This document shows positions 31,673 through 42,470 of a stretch of 64,000 nucleotides of DNA, piece after piece (the stretch's first letter is position 1; every line of letters starts with the position of its first letter). The DNA comes from Halocafeteria seosinensis (taxonomy: Eukaryota; Sar; Bigyra; Bicosoecida): positions 1-64,000 of the forward strand of contig LVLI01000138.1 of the NCBI GenBank assembly GCA_001687465.1. Direction: 5' to 3'. The notes beneath the pieces were generated by a model. It had not been told where the DNA came from. It saw only the letters and a program-made list of their open reading frames with translations, and did not search any database. The translations under genes were made by a program, and so were the position numbers.

Positions 31673-32935
31673 ATGGCAACTTGTTGGGCCTGGAGTGGGA
31701 CATTTTTGGCCTTGAGTGTTGTATTCATCATGGTTTACTTTGTCCAGGAGCCTCTTTTCTCGGCAGGAGCCTCGGGGGACTTGGCACTCAAGTCCCCCGC
31801 GGAAACTTCCGGAAAGGACTCCGTGCCGACGGCGCCACCACCGCGAGACCCAGCTCCTAAACTTCCCGTGGCAGTGGACGAATTAAGTGCGGAAGGGGCT
31901 ACAAGGACTCTTCGGAAAATGCTCCACGAATCGTCGGAAACGTGGGTTATGCACCAACCTCCCGTACAAGGAGCCATGCCGAAACTTATTGTAGGAAATG
32001 TCTCTGAACAATTGTACATGCTCAAATTGTCGTGTCGATTTAAACACAGCATGAGCGACGATTACTGGCTCACCAAAGGATACAATGCCATCCTTGCCAC
32101 GGCGTTGGATGAGGTCTTACTAGGACGTGGAGACCCCCGGGGTCATGGAAAAATAATTCCCGTTAAAAAATTAGCTAGTAAAACTGCCAAGGACGAAAGA
32201 GCTTGGAAGTCAATTAAGTCACGATGCTTGTGGCAGGCTGGGGACGAGGAGTTCGTAGCCGGCGTATTGCTTCAATATGGAAAGCATATTAAAGATCGGA
32301 AGGACCCTAGCTGTCAAATTTTCAGGGACCATGCTGAAGACTCATCAAAGCAATGGATTTTGGATATGCTTATAGGACAAGCCGATAGGTATTGCAACCA
32401 TAATGTATTTATCAACACGAACAGTGGGAGGCAAGTCTTCTTGGATTTTGATGACGGGTCATACTTTAATCAGAAAGCTTGTTCAGCTTCTCAATATCTC
32501 ACTCTGACCAACCCTTTCTTCATCAAAGGATCTAATGTGGATAAAAAGGAGACGTATTGTGCTGTATCGGAAAAAGCTGAACATCTAGCTCGGCGCTTCC
32601 TGAGCCAAAGCAAGCTTCGGCTGATGCTCCAGAAGAAGCTACGTGCCGATGACTGGTTTAGCGTCTTTTTGCCTTACCACTACTTTCGCAGTGGCTGGAT
32701 GGACGATACTCCACATGGTGCTTGTAAGGCGCAGAGTGTGGAATGCAAGATATCTCGCAGCCTTGGGACATTTCAGCGGGTTAGTTCGGCTTGTGTAAGC
32801 GACTTTGTTCGCTCATATGAAAACTCATCCGTCAGTGAGATCATAATTGCGGCTCTGTCAGACATATATTCACGACGTGCATCCAACTTATATCACAAGT
32901 TGGAGAGTACACGGAAAGGGGACTGTGCGTCGTGA
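31673..32935 (+). CDS. FAM20-like secretory-pathway kinase homologue (copy 1)
   Basis: A single exon of 420 aa from an ATG at 31673. A short cytosolic end and one hydrophobic span (about 8-24) make a type II membrane protein, as for Golgi enzymes, followed by a Pro/Ala-rich stem to about 75. The C-terminal domain has paired cysteines. Its motif DRYCNHNVFINT (about 236) is followed by G-R-Q-V-F-L-D-F-D-D-G, which resembles the catalytic DR and the metal-binding D-N/F-G of FAM20/four-jointed kinases. These phosphorylate secreted proteins or glycans in the Golgi. I infer the family from this motif pair and the topology; overall similarity cannot be tested here. A paralogue lies at 49674, and receptor-like genes lie between the two. 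Confidence 0.7.
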   Translation: MATCWAWSGTFLALSVVFIMVYFVQEPLFSAGASGDLALKSPAETSGKDSVPTAPPPRDPAPKLPVAVDELSAEGATRTLRKMLHESSETWVMHQPPVQGAMPKLIVGNVSEQLYMLKLSCRFKHSMSDDYWLTKGYNAILATALDEVLLGRGDPRGHGKIIPVKKLASKTAKDERAWKSIKSRCLWQAGDEEFVAGVLLQYGKHIKDRKDPSCQIFRDHAEDSSKQWILDMLIGQADRYCNHNVFINTNSGRQVFLDFDDGSYFNQKACSASQYLTLTNPFFIKGSNVDKKETYCAVSEKAEHLARRFLSQSKLRLMLQKKLRADDWFSVFLPYHYFRSGWMDDTPHGACKAQSVECKISRSLGTFQRVSSACVSDFVRSYENSSVSEIIIAALSDIYSRRASNLYHKLESTRKGDCAS

Positions 32936-33700
32936 CCACGCGAAATGAATGGTTGTATCGCCGTACAGTAAATGTGTCGGTTAAACTTGCAGTAGTTTTT
33001 GCTCTGCTACTAATGTACTTGGTTTTGTTGAACAGCTGTAAGTTTAGTCCAACGAGCCCTCAGGCGTTCGCATTGGGTAATTTGTGTTATGCATCGGTAA
33101 TTTAGCTCCCAGACTGCATGCGTGGGTTTCTGCAATCGAGCTTCGGGAGGCGAGCCTCAAGCTGCCGAGAGGCTGCGGTTGAAGCAGTATTTGCTCCGGC
33201 AAGTGGGCTGCTGGCAGCTGCATGACCACTTGTGGATTGATTCGATGGTTCATTTCACAATCATCCCAATATTGATCTATCGGCCTGAACAGTATTCGGC
33301 AAAGCGGGGTTTGTGTTGTGTCGAGCTGTTTTTGCCAGGGTTCCACGTGTCTCCAAGTGGACGCCAAAAAAAAACTGAAGAGTTCATTCTATAAGGACCC
33401 TTGTTACAGTGTTGCCGGTGACAAAATAAGGTATGTAGCAAGCTCTTTACTATCTGATTTGATGAACACGCGAACCATAGGACACGCTGCTGCCAAAGTT
33501 AGTGCAAGTGAGATTGATAGGGATTTCTTGTTCTTGGGGTTTCTTTTGTGGTGTGACCTAGGTGGAGCTCTATTACATCCTCAACCAGCAAAACAAATGC
33601 ATACCTTTGAAATCTATGCAGTGATAGGATTCGTGTACTCGGAAACTACCGGAGCCATAAACGAGAACACCGCTGTGAAAAGCCCAGCAGGACTCAGCGA
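32936..33700. other. Gene-free stretch
   Basis: Contains an open frame at 33318-33851 (177 codons) whose last 50 codons overlap, in another frame, the signal-peptide relic of the following pseudogene. The upper part has no recognisable content and is not called as a gene. Confidence 0.4.
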
Positions 33701-35370
33701 TCTCCGTATATCCGTTGAGTTGGGGAATGGGTTAGGCCTGCAATGGAATCACAATAATTCGCGTTATCAGAGTGTGGCTTCTTTGCTTGCTTCTGGCCGT
33801 CCTGAGTATCCCCTCTGTTCGAAGTGTCTGCACGGATATCCAATGCAATAAAATGTGCATTACCCGGGACGATACCGACGGACTATCGATTTTTCAAGCA
33901 TGTGATGTACGGGTCGTTTGATCACGTTAGGTTAGGTGCTGCTGAAACTTTTGATGGCCAAAACTACACCATGGATTTAACCGATATGACGGCATATACT
34001 GGGTTATTTCGGATAAGCCATTCCCTAGTGGTACGTCTTTTGAGCAAGCTCCCTTGATTAAAAACGTGCATACTAGGGATGGGAAGTAGAGGACGGTGAT
34101 GCGTTCATTGTGCAGAAGATCCAGAAATGGTTCGGAGTTGATCACTGCAGTAGCCCCGATGGCTCGATCGAACAGAATTGTGGTGGGATTGCCGGCATGC
34201 TCAGTGGAAGTGAAGGTGAACAAGTTATGATCAACAATTCCCTTTTTACGGGAGATATCGAGGACAGTGGGGTGGCATCATTGGTTTTCGTGCTGGTGAT
34301 GTAAGCGGGCTAGTGAACATCACAAACTGCTACTCTACAGGAGATATTACTGGTGGAGGGGGTGTATATGGTGCATAGACAGGCAGATAGGGTTAACCGA
34401 TCCCAAATTTATGTTTTGCAATGTTTCTCGACCGGAAGAGTGTATGGGAAAACGAGCCGTGGTATTTTGGAATATGTACGGATATCTCGGTGCTATTCAA
34501 CAGGAGATACTACAGTGGCCCAAACAGGCGGTATTACTGGGGCATTTACTGCATGTGCGTATATCTCGGTCCTTTTCGACAGGAGATATTGCAACGGCCC
34601 CAACGGGCGGGTTTACTGGGGCATTGACTGTAAATGTTGGGGGTCGTGTGGAGATACATGATTTTTATACACCGGTTATGTAAGGGATTATTTATCGTAT
34701 GCTGGGGCCATTTGTGGGAGATTTACTGGTTTCAATAAGGGAACTGTGCTCATAGAGAATGTGTATATGCTTCCAGTGTCCCCTATGTTGGGGAGCAGTG
34801 GAGAGGCTTTTTGGGTGTCCAAAGTCACCGTGACGCACTAGGATGTTTGGTTTTTTTCGCGTGGATCGAGTCTTCCCGAACTATGTGTGAAGGATATGAG
34901 GTGTTTGCAATGTCCCTCTACTCAATATGCATCGAGGCGTGACTCCGAGTGCAGGTCCTGCGGCTTCGACCAAGTTCCCACCAGTAGTCAGGATGGATGT
35001 AAACATTGTGCGGATGGTAGCGTGACTACGAGTTCCCATGCTTCTTGTGATGAGGCTCAACAATGTGGGCCTTGCGGAAATGGTTGTAGCGTATCTGACG
35101 TCCCCCGTGGTTCCTGTAGAGGCTGTGCTTCAAAAGTTTGCCCACGCTACAGATATACACTGTCGGCCGTGTAAAGTTGGTCAGATACCGATTGACGCCC
35201 AAAGTGCATGCATATATCCTTCCGCGAGACCGCCCTCGAGTTCTTGTACAATAGGAGACGCTCCTACTGCATGTCGTTCTAGGCCGGGACAACAGGGGGC
35301 GCCTGACGAGCGTCGAGTAACAAGACAATTCCCAATAATGCAGCCATTGTCCGTTCGTAGAAAAGGGTAA
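33700..35370 (+). pseudogene. Decayed GLUG plus Cys-rich protein (array member 1)
   Basis: Colinear with the next two genes but broken in many places. A signal-peptide relic (VWLLCLLLAVLSIPSVRS, about 33770) has no ATG. The GLUG region 33930-34800 needs several frame changes, and a deletion removes the segment between the last GLUG turn and the Cys-rich part. The Cys-rich part (34890-35200) is open but frameshifted after two of its units. The end (about 35370) matches the TM-less end of member 2, and here the equivalent site reads GTAAGT, a perfect splice donor. Confidence 0.85.
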
Positions 35371-36279
35371 GTACCAGGGTACTCAACCGTCGATGCATGA
35401 GTGAAAATTTAATGAATTTAGATTTACAGGAAAAGTCGGAATTTTATGTCGCTCTTTCTGTGTAATAAAGTCTGTAACCCTGGCTAAACATTGAAGTTTC
35501 GTGCCGGTGTTAACATCCAGCAAGGCTTGCCTTGGCGTTGGCGAGGAGAGGTTGAAGAACTCGCGCGGCGCAGCGCCGCGCGCCGAGGGACTCACGAGTG
35601 CCTCACACGGAGACACCACCGTACTACCACGGAGGTTTTTAAAGGGCCATTCAAACTAAAGAATTGAGAAATTCGACCCCGCAACACCATGTGGAACTCA
35701 ACGACTACAGTTTGAAAGAAGGCAGACTTGTAGAAGAACTGCATACTAAGTGAGATCCTCGTAAAGCTTCCACGTGTCGCCATATGCTCCTCTAGAACAC
35801 GTGTTCGATAATAGTGAAAGGAAGTGTTGCCCGCGTTCGAATGAGGCAATAAGGTATGTCCGGTACGTCGGTTTTGTTCGGGAGTGCTCTAGCAGTTGAG
35901 CGAAAGCCTACGCCACCGGAAAGGGCGAGCGAGCAGGGCGCGTGTTCTGACAGGCAGGGGAGGCGGCCGGGTATTTGCTTGCGAAGAGTAGTCGCTCAAG
36001 CTGCGGATAGCACGCACCCCTCCCTGTATATATCGGCGTTAAATAAGGGAGGACTCAATTGGGAGCCGAACTTGCGGTGAGATACCTCCTCCATGATCCC
36101 CTCAGAGACGACTTTTTCTTCGTGTTCTTGCTTCTTTCCAGAGCCAAATACGACAGGATTTCCGAAATCGTGAGCGTACATTTGATCGCATCGCTTGTGT
36201 GAACCATGTTATGTGGCTGTATGGCTGGGAACGCTGAAGAACACAGAGAACGGTGGTAACGCTAAGCGGCAGTCTCGGA
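35371..36279. repeat. Duplicated upstream flank, unit 1
   Basis: Almost identical to 38221-39130 (offset 2849-2851 bp) and serves as the 5' flank of array member 2. Both strands carry short open frames (minus 35849-35592, plus 35856-36080) that are conserved only because the duplication is recent. A TATA-like tgtatatatcggcg lies near 36025, about 250 bp before the start codon. Confidence 0.75.
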
Positions 36280-38220
36280 ATGAAAGGGCAGTGTTCAGTA
36301 CGAAGGACAGCCGTCTCCTATTCTCAAGCACGCCATGCAGTAACTACTCCAGTAATCGGCCTTCCTAAGGTATCCCTTCTCTACTTCCTTTTGGCCACCT
36401 TGAGTACTGCCGTTATTGCGTTAGAAAGTAACGGCACGGATATCCGAAACAATGAAGCGTGTATTACACCGACCAGCACGGACAGACTATCGCTTGTTCA
36501 AACATGTGATATCCCTTGGAAGGCACGGGGTTACGGGCCGTCTGATCACGTCAAGTTAGGTGTTTCTGAAACGTTTGACGGCCAAAATTACACCGTGGAT
36601 TTATCCGATGTGAAGGCCTTTACTGGGTTATTTCGAATAAACGATTCCGTAGTTACGTCTTTTGAGCAAGCCCCCGTGATTAAGAACGTGCATACTAGGA
36701 ATGGGGAAGTCCAAGACGGTGGTGCGTTTATTGTACAGAGGAACCAGAGATTCTTCAAAGTTGACCATTGCAGCAGCTCCAAGGGCTTGATAGGACAGAA
36801 TTGTGGTGGAATTGCCGGAGCGTATTGTGGATGTAGTGATGGACAAGTTGTGATCAGCAATTCCCTTTCCACGGGAAACATCGGGGACAGTGGGGGTGGC
36901 ATCATTGGATTTCGTGCCGGTGATGCAGGCGGGATAGTGAACATCACAAACTGCTACTCTACAGGAAATATTACTGGTGGAGGTATATGTGGTGCATGGG
37001 CAGGCAGTGGGAGTGGATCCCAAGTCTACGTTGCGCAATGTTTCTCGACCGGAACAGTGGATGGAGAAACGAGTGGTGGTATTTTGGACTCCAAGAGTGC
37101 TTCAGGGGGTGGATATGTACGGATATCTCGGTGCTATTCAACAGGAGATATTGCAGTGGCCCAGACAGGCGGGATTACTGGGGCAGTTACTGCAAATGAT
37201 GGGGGTCATGTGGAGATACATGATTCTTATTCCACGGGTTATGTAAGAGATTCTGTATCGAATGCTGGGGGCATTTGTGGGAGATTCACTGGTTTCAATA
37301 AGGGAACTGTGCTCATAGAGAATGTGTACATGCTTTCAGAGAGTTCAAGTGGAACATCTCCTATGTTAGGGAGTATTGGGGCACCGGGTTTTTCGGCATC
37401 CAAAGTCACCGTAATGCACTCAGTCCATAGCACCCCCACTACCACGACGGACAAAATAAAGCTGATCGGCGGAGATGTTGTTGGCCAGGTGGTACTTAAA
37501 GGAAATTCTGGGGATCTTGCAGACATTCGGGGGAAGCTCTATCAGGTTAGGACTTCGGATTCAATTGATGTCAATGAGAGCCGTAGGTGGTCAGATGACG
37601 TTTGGTTTATTCCGCGTGGATCTAGCTTTCCCGAGCTACGTGCGATCCCGCAATTAATGTGTGAAGGCAGTAAAGTCCATAGATTTAACGAAGGTATTAG
37701 GTGTTTGCAATGTCCCTCTACTCAATTTGCATCGAGGCGTGACTCCGAGTGCAGGCCATGCGGCTTCGGGCAAGTTCCCACCAGTCGCCAGGATGGCTGT
37801 AAACATTGTGCGGATGGCAGCGTGGCTACGAGTTCCCATACTTCTTGTGAGCCTTGCGGAAATGGTAGTGTACCTGACATGTACCGTGGTTCCTGTAGAG
37901 GCTGTGCTTCTGATGAGTTTGCCAGTGCTACAGATATACGTTGTCGGCCATGTAATGTTGGGCAGGTGGCGAATGACGCCCAAATTGAATGCATATATCC
38001 TTCAGCAAAACCGTCCTCGCCTACTGGTTACCCGCGGCCGAGTTCTTGTAATATAGGAGATGGTCTTACTGCATGTCCTTCTGGGTCGAGACAACAGGAG
38101 TCGACTGACGAGGGTTCGAGTAGCAAGACAGTTTCCAGTAACGCAACCAGTGTCCGTTCGAAAGAGTTACACCGAAAGAGGCTTCTCTCGTTGCCTCTTC
38201 AGCACTGTAGAAAAGGATAG
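36280..38220 (+). CDS. GLUG plus Cys-rich secreted protein (array member 2)
   Basis: A single exon of 646 aa from an ATG at 36280. A basic N terminus leads into a signal peptide (about 30-48, VSLLYFLLATLSTAVIA). Residues about 90-390 are GLUG-type repeats closely related to the minus-strand GLUG genes, starting with the shared ETFDGQNY and GLFRI segments and continuing through G-G-I-x-G and C-Y-S-T-G steps. A WFIPRGSSFPELRA segment ends the domain. Four Cys-rich units follow (about 465-575), of the type C-x-x-C-x-x-G-x-x-P, like the ephrin-receptor/GCC2-GCC3 fold. Identity with member 3 is near complete up to about 37995 and then stops. This copy ends in a short polar tail with no membrane span, so it is predicted secreted. 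Function unknown. Confidence 0.8.
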   Translation: MKGQCSVRRTAVSYSQARHAVTTPVIGLPKVSLLYFLLATLSTAVIALESNGTDIRNNEACITPTSTDRLSLVQTCDIPWKARGYGPSDHVKLGVSETFDGQNYTVDLSDVKAFTGLFRINDSVVTSFEQAPVIKNVHTRNGEVQDGGAFIVQRNQRFFKVDHCSSSKGLIGQNCGGIAGAYCGCSDGQVVISNSLSTGNIGDSGGGIIGFRAGDAGGIVNITNCYSTGNITGGGICGAWAGSGSGSQVYVAQCFSTGTVDGETSGGILDSKSASGGGYVRISRCYSTGDIAVAQTGGITGAVTANDGGHVEIHDSYSTGYVRDSVSNAGGICGRFTGFNKGTVLIENVYMLSESSSGTSPMLGSIGAPGFSASKVTVMHSVHSTPTTTTDKIKLIGGDVVGQVVLKGNSGDLADIRGKLYQVRTSDSIDVNESRRWSDDVWFIPRGSSFPELRAIPQLMCEGSKVHRFNEGIRCLQCPSTQFASRRDSECRPCGFGQVPTSRQDGCKHCADGSVATSSHTSCEPCGNGSVPDMYRGSCRGCASDEFASATDIRCRPCNVGQVANDAQIECIYPSAKPSSPTGYPRPSSCNIGDGLTACPSGSRQQESTDEGSSSKTVSSNATSVRSKELHRKRLLSLPLQHCRKG

Positions 38221-39130
38221 GTAGTCAAGTTGACTAAGTCAACCGTCGATGGCATGAGTGCAAGTTTAATACATATAAATTTGGCTTTAGAGGAAAATTC
38301 GGAATTTTATGTCGCTTCTCTGTGTGATACAGTTTGTAATCCTGGGTAACCATTGAAGTTTCGTGCCGGTGTCAACCTCCGGTAAGGCTTGGGAGAACCT
38401 TGGAGAGAGGTTGAAGAACCTACGCGGCGCGCGGAGGAACTCACGAGTGCCTCACACGGAGATACCACCGTACTACCACGGAGGTTTTTAAAGGGCCATT
38501 CAAACTAAAGAATTGAGAAATTCGACCCCGCAACACCATGTGGAACTCAACGACTACAGTTTGAAAGAAGGCAGACTTGTAGAAGAACAGTATACTAAGT
38601 GAGATCCTCGTAAAGCTTCCACGTGTCGCCATATACTCCTCTAGAACACGTGTTCGATAATAGTGAAAGGAAGTGTTACCCGCGTTCGAATGAAGCAATA
38701 AGGTATGTCCGGTACGTCGGTTTTGTTCGGGAGTGCTCTAGCGGTTGAGCGAAAGCCTACGCCACCGGAAAGGGCGAGCGAGCAGGGCGCGTGTTCTGAC
38801 AGGCAGGGGAGGCGGCCGGGTATTTGCTTGCGAAGAGTAGTCGCTCAAGCTGCGGATAGCACGCACCCTTCCCTGTATATATCGGCGTTAAATAAGGGAG
38901 GACTCAATTGGGAGCCGAACTTGCGGTGAGATACCTCCTCCATGGTCTCGACATGGAGACGACTTTTTCTTTGTGTTCTTACTTCTGTCCAGTGCCAAAT
39001 ACGACAGGATTTCCGAAATCGTGAGCGTACATTTGATCGCATCGCTTGTGTGAACCATGTTATGTGGCTGTATGGCTGGGAACGCTGAAGAACACAGAGA
39101 ACGGTGGTAACGCTAAGCGGCAGTCTCGGA
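38221..39130. repeat. Duplicated upstream flank, unit 2
   Basis: Second copy of the segment at 35371-36279, now the 5' flank of array member 3. It differs by scattered substitutions and small indels and contains the same TATA-like sequence near 38876. Confidence 0.75.
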
Positions 39131-42079
39131 ATGAAAGGTCAGTGTTCAGTACGAAGGACAGCCGTCTCCTATTCTCAAGCACGCCATGCAGTAACTACTT
39201 CAGTCATCGGCCTTTCTAAGGTATCCCTTCTCTACTTCCTTTTGGCCACCTTGAGTACTGCCGTTATTGCGTTAGAAAGTAACGGCACGGATATCCGAAA
39301 CAATGAGGCGTGTATTACACCGACCAGCACGGACAGACTATTGCTTGTTCAAACATGTGACATCCCTTGGAAGACACGGGGTTACGGGGCGTCTGATCAC
39401 GTCATGTTAGGTGCTTCCGAAACGTTCGACGGCCAAAATTACACACTGGATTTATCCGATGTGAAGGCATTTACTGGGTTATTTCGAATAAACGATTTAG
39501 TTACGTCTTTTGAGGAAGCTCCCGTGATTAAGAACGTGCATACGAGGAATGGGGAAGTTCAAGACGGTGGTGCCTTCATTGTACAGAAGAACCAGAAATT
39601 CTTCGAAGTTGACCATTGCAGCAGCTCCAATGGCTTGATAGGACAGAATTGTGGTGGAATTGCCGGAATGTATTGTGGACGTAGTGGTGGACAAGTTGTG
39701 ATCAGAAATTCCCTTTCCACGGGAAAGATCGGGAGAAGTGGGGGTGGCATCATTGCATCTCGTGCCGGTGATGCAGGCGGGAAAGTGAACATCACAAACT
39801 GCTACTCTACAGGAGACATTACTGGTGGAGGTATATGTGGTGCATGGGCAGGCAGTGGGAGTGGATCCCAAGTTTACGTTGCGCAATGTTTCTCGACCGG
39901 AACAGTGGATGGGGAGACGAGTGGTGGTATTTCGGACTCCAAGAGTGCTTCTGGGGGTGGATATGTATGGATATCTTGTTGCTATTCAACAGGAGATATT
40001 ACAGCGGCCCAAGCAGGCGGAATTACTGGGGCAGTTACTGCAAAAATTGGGGGAAGTGTGGAGATACATGATTCTTATTCCACGGGTTATGTAAGAGATT
40101 CTGTAGCGAATGCTGGGGGCATTTGTGGGAGATTCACTGGTTTCAATAAGGGAACTGTGCTCATAGAGAATGTGTACATGCTTTCAGAGAGTTCAAGTGG
40201 AACATCTCCTATGTTAGGGAGTATTGGGGCACCGGGTTTTTCGGCATCCAAAGTCACCATAATGCACTCAGTCCATAGCACCCCCACTACCACGACGGAC
40301 AAAACAAAGCTGATCGGCGGAGATGTTGTTGGCCAGGTGGTACTTAAAGGAAATTCTGGGGATCTTGGAGACATTCGGGGGAAGCTCTATCAGGTTAGGA
40401 CTTCGGATTCAATTGATGTCAACGACAGCCATAGATGGTCAGATGACGTTTGGTTTATTCCGCGTGGATCGAGCTTTCCCGAGCTACGTGCAATCCCGCA
40501 ATTAATGTGTGAAGGCGGTAAAGTCCATAGATTTAACGAAGGCATTAGGTGTTTGCAATGTCCCTCTACTCAATTTGCATCGAGGCGTGACTCCGAGTGC
40601 AGGCCATGCGGTTTCGGGCAAGTTCCCACCAGTCGCCAGGATGGATGTAAACATTGCGCGGATGACAGCGTGGCTACGAGTTCCCATGCTTCCTGTGAGC
40701 CTTGTGGAAATGGTAGTGTACCTGATGTGGACCGTGGTTCCTGTAGAGACTGTGCTTCTGATGAGTTTGCCAGTGCTACAGATATACGTTGTCGGCCATG
40801 TAATGTTGGGCATGTGCCGAATGACGCCCAAAGTGAATGCATATATCCTTCAGCAACTTCCTTGCCTAGCAGGTATCCGCCACAGAGCTCTCGTAACGTA
40901 TCAGCACATGATGGGGCCACATGTTCGCCCCACCAGAGCCCCACAGTAGCCGCTACTTCGGCTCTTGAACCAAAACACTTGGTGGACGACTCATATGGGA
41001 ACAGTGAGAAGACTGCCGTTGCTGTGGAGATCGCGTTATCTTCATGCGTCTCTGCTGGGGCTGTGGCAATTCTCGTTTTCATACTATATCGGAGGAAAGA
41101 AAATTCAAAGGCCTCAAAACACTATGATGACCCGAACTCCTTGTATACAGCCAAACTGGGTATCGCTGTAGAAAACATCAAGTCACAGAGGACAAGCACA
41201 AGCTCTAGAGAATATAGGTACTCTGAAAGTCTTGGTGACGTCAACCGACTATCTTCGGTCGGCTCAGCGACGGTTACCATTGAATCCGCTGAAACACCTG
41301 AGACGAGTAGAGTGAGTAACACATTCAAGAGGACGGTTGATGAACAACAGATTGGATACGTCAACCCCCTTACGGCAAATGCGAAGCGTGCTGATAGTAT
41401 CGACTCTTCCGAAGATCGAATCCAACAGCGATCATCGCAAAAGCTATCAACAAGTCGAGGTACGGCTACGTTTCGAGATGTGAGGTCGTGCTCTGTGTCC
41501 AGTGAGGAATCAGGAGTTATTAGAAATGGCCCAAGTGCGACTGCCCAGGACATCTCTTCGATGCAAGTGAGCCAGGACACCCCACGCATGGTGTTGATTG
41601 ACCCAAGTTCCGTTTCACATTCCCCAGAAGAGAGCGTTCGCGTAGTGTCAACCAAGACACCAAAGGTAGCCGAAGTAGTACGACAGCAAAATAGCGGGAC
41701 TCAGGTACAAGTTGCACGGGCGGATCTCATACAATCCATGGGCATGCGCCAAGCAGACAGAGTAAAGCTCCACTTAAGGTGTTGGAAGGCCAAAATCCTT
41801 TCTGAGCCTATACCTCTCGTGCAGGTTGCGACAAGCGGTCTCAACACAGAACAAAAGGAAACGGAAAAGCGCACAAGAGTCTCAACAGGCGGTGTTGATG
41901 AGGAAACTAAGGCTTATGCTCAGAGAGTGAACTTTGCAAAGACGACGGGTGGGGTGAGAAGCGATATTTCTCGCGAGGCCAAGGAAGAAAGACACAGAAG
42001 CAAACAACTGCGACTTGCTGGAAAGAAAGAGTTTGCCCCGGCACTTCCTTCTCGTTCGAAGAAGGCGCTGCAACCTTGA
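39131..42079 (+). CDS. Receptor-like GLUG plus Cys-rich protein with membrane span and long tail (array member 3)
   Basis: A single exon of 982 aa from an ATG at 39131. The signal peptide (about 30-48), GLUG-repeat domain (about 90-390) and four Cys-rich units (about 465-575) match member 2 almost residue for residue. Then come a Ser/Pro stalk, one membrane span (about 628-652, AVEIALSSCVSAGAVAILVF) and a stop-transfer LYRRKENSK. The 330-aa cytoplasmic tail contains YTAKLGI just inside the membrane, G-Y-x-N-P-L near 740, a Ser/Thr-rich middle, LRCWKAKILSEPIPLVQV near 880-899 and KKEFAPALPSRSKK at the end. The same motifs in the same order occur in the tail of the gene at 43509. No kinase or other catalytic domain is visible. 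The architecture is that of a type I cell-surface receptor or adhesin. The name is descriptive only. Confidence 0.8.
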   Translation: MKGQCSVRRTAVSYSQARHAVTTSVIGLSKVSLLYFLLATLSTAVIALESNGTDIRNNEACITPTSTDRLLLVQTCDIPWKTRGYGASDHVMLGASETFDGQNYTLDLSDVKAFTGLFRINDLVTSFEEAPVIKNVHTRNGEVQDGGAFIVQKNQKFFEVDHCSSSNGLIGQNCGGIAGMYCGRSGGQVVIRNSLSTGKIGRSGGGIIASRAGDAGGKVNITNCYSTGDITGGGICGAWAGSGSGSQVYVAQCFSTGTVDGETSGGISDSKSASGGGYVWISCCYSTGDITAAQAGGITGAVTAKIGGSVEIHDSYSTGYVRDSVANAGGICGRFTGFNKGTVLIENVYMLSESSSGTSPMLGSIGAPGFSASKVTIMHSVHSTPTTTTDKTKLIGGDVVGQVVLKGNSGDLGDIRGKLYQVRTSDSIDVNDSHRWSDDVWFIPRGSSFPELRAIPQLMCEGGKVHRFNEGIRCLQCPSTQFASRRDSECRPCGFGQVPTSRQDGCKHCADDSVATSSHASCEPCGNGSVPDVDRGSCRDCASDEFASATDIRCRPCNVGHVPNDAQSECIYPSATSLPSRYPPQSSRNVSAHDGATCSPHQSPTVAATSALEPKHLVDDSYGNSEKTAVAVEIALSSCVSAGAVAILVFILYRRKENSKASKHYDDPNSLYTAKLGIAVENIKSQRTSTSSREYRYSESLGDVNRLSSVGSATVTIESAETPETSRVSNTFKRTVDEQQIGYVNPLTANAKRADSIDSSEDRIQQRSSQKLSTSRGTATFRDVRSCSVSSEESGVIRNGPSATAQDISSMQVSQDTPRMVLIDPSSVSHSPEESVRVVSTKTPKVAEVVRQQNSGTQVQVARADLIQSMGMRQADRVKLHLRCWKAKILSEPIPLVQVATSGLNTEQKETEKRTRVSTGGVDEETKAYAQRVNFAKTTGGVRSDISREAKEERHRSKQLRLAGKKEFAPALPSRSKKALQP

Positions 42080-42470
42080 GAACATGGTATGAATGTCCAG
42101 AAAGAAGGGAACACTCAGACTGAAATTCTTTCCGGGAAAGTTCGTCCGCACAATTGCTGCACTCTGTACGATGCTCCTTGTGGAAGAAAGGTAGATGTAT
42201 GTGACAAGGAGGATCAAAGCGTGTTCAGTCAAGTGTGTAGCTACGAGCTCTAGAAAAGAACCCTTGAAGTCAAGCCCAGTAAACTGTGGTTACGCTTGGT
42301 GAGTTCTTGGGTGTGGACTGTGAATTGATGGACTTGATATCTGCGAGTGTAATGAGGGATCAAGACAATTTTTTACCGATACCAGAAGCAAATAACAAGT
42401 CGGACCCACTTGTTCGGACTAATAATTGGTTCCATGATCTCTACGATGCAAGCGTAAGCGCAAAGAAAGA
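42080..42470. other. Intergenic
   Basis: 3' flank of the receptor-like gene; nothing recognised before the Cys-rich relic. Confidence 0.4.

Noticed and set aside
33318-33851. 177-codon open frame before array member 1
   Set aside because: Its end overlaps the pseudogene's signal peptide in a different frame, and the rest resembles nothing; likely chance.
35592-36080. Open frames of 85 aa (minus) and 74 aa (plus), both repeated at 38441-38929
   Set aside because: Their conservation follows from the recent 2.85-kb duplication; they have no recognisable content and lie in the 5' flank of the receptor genes.
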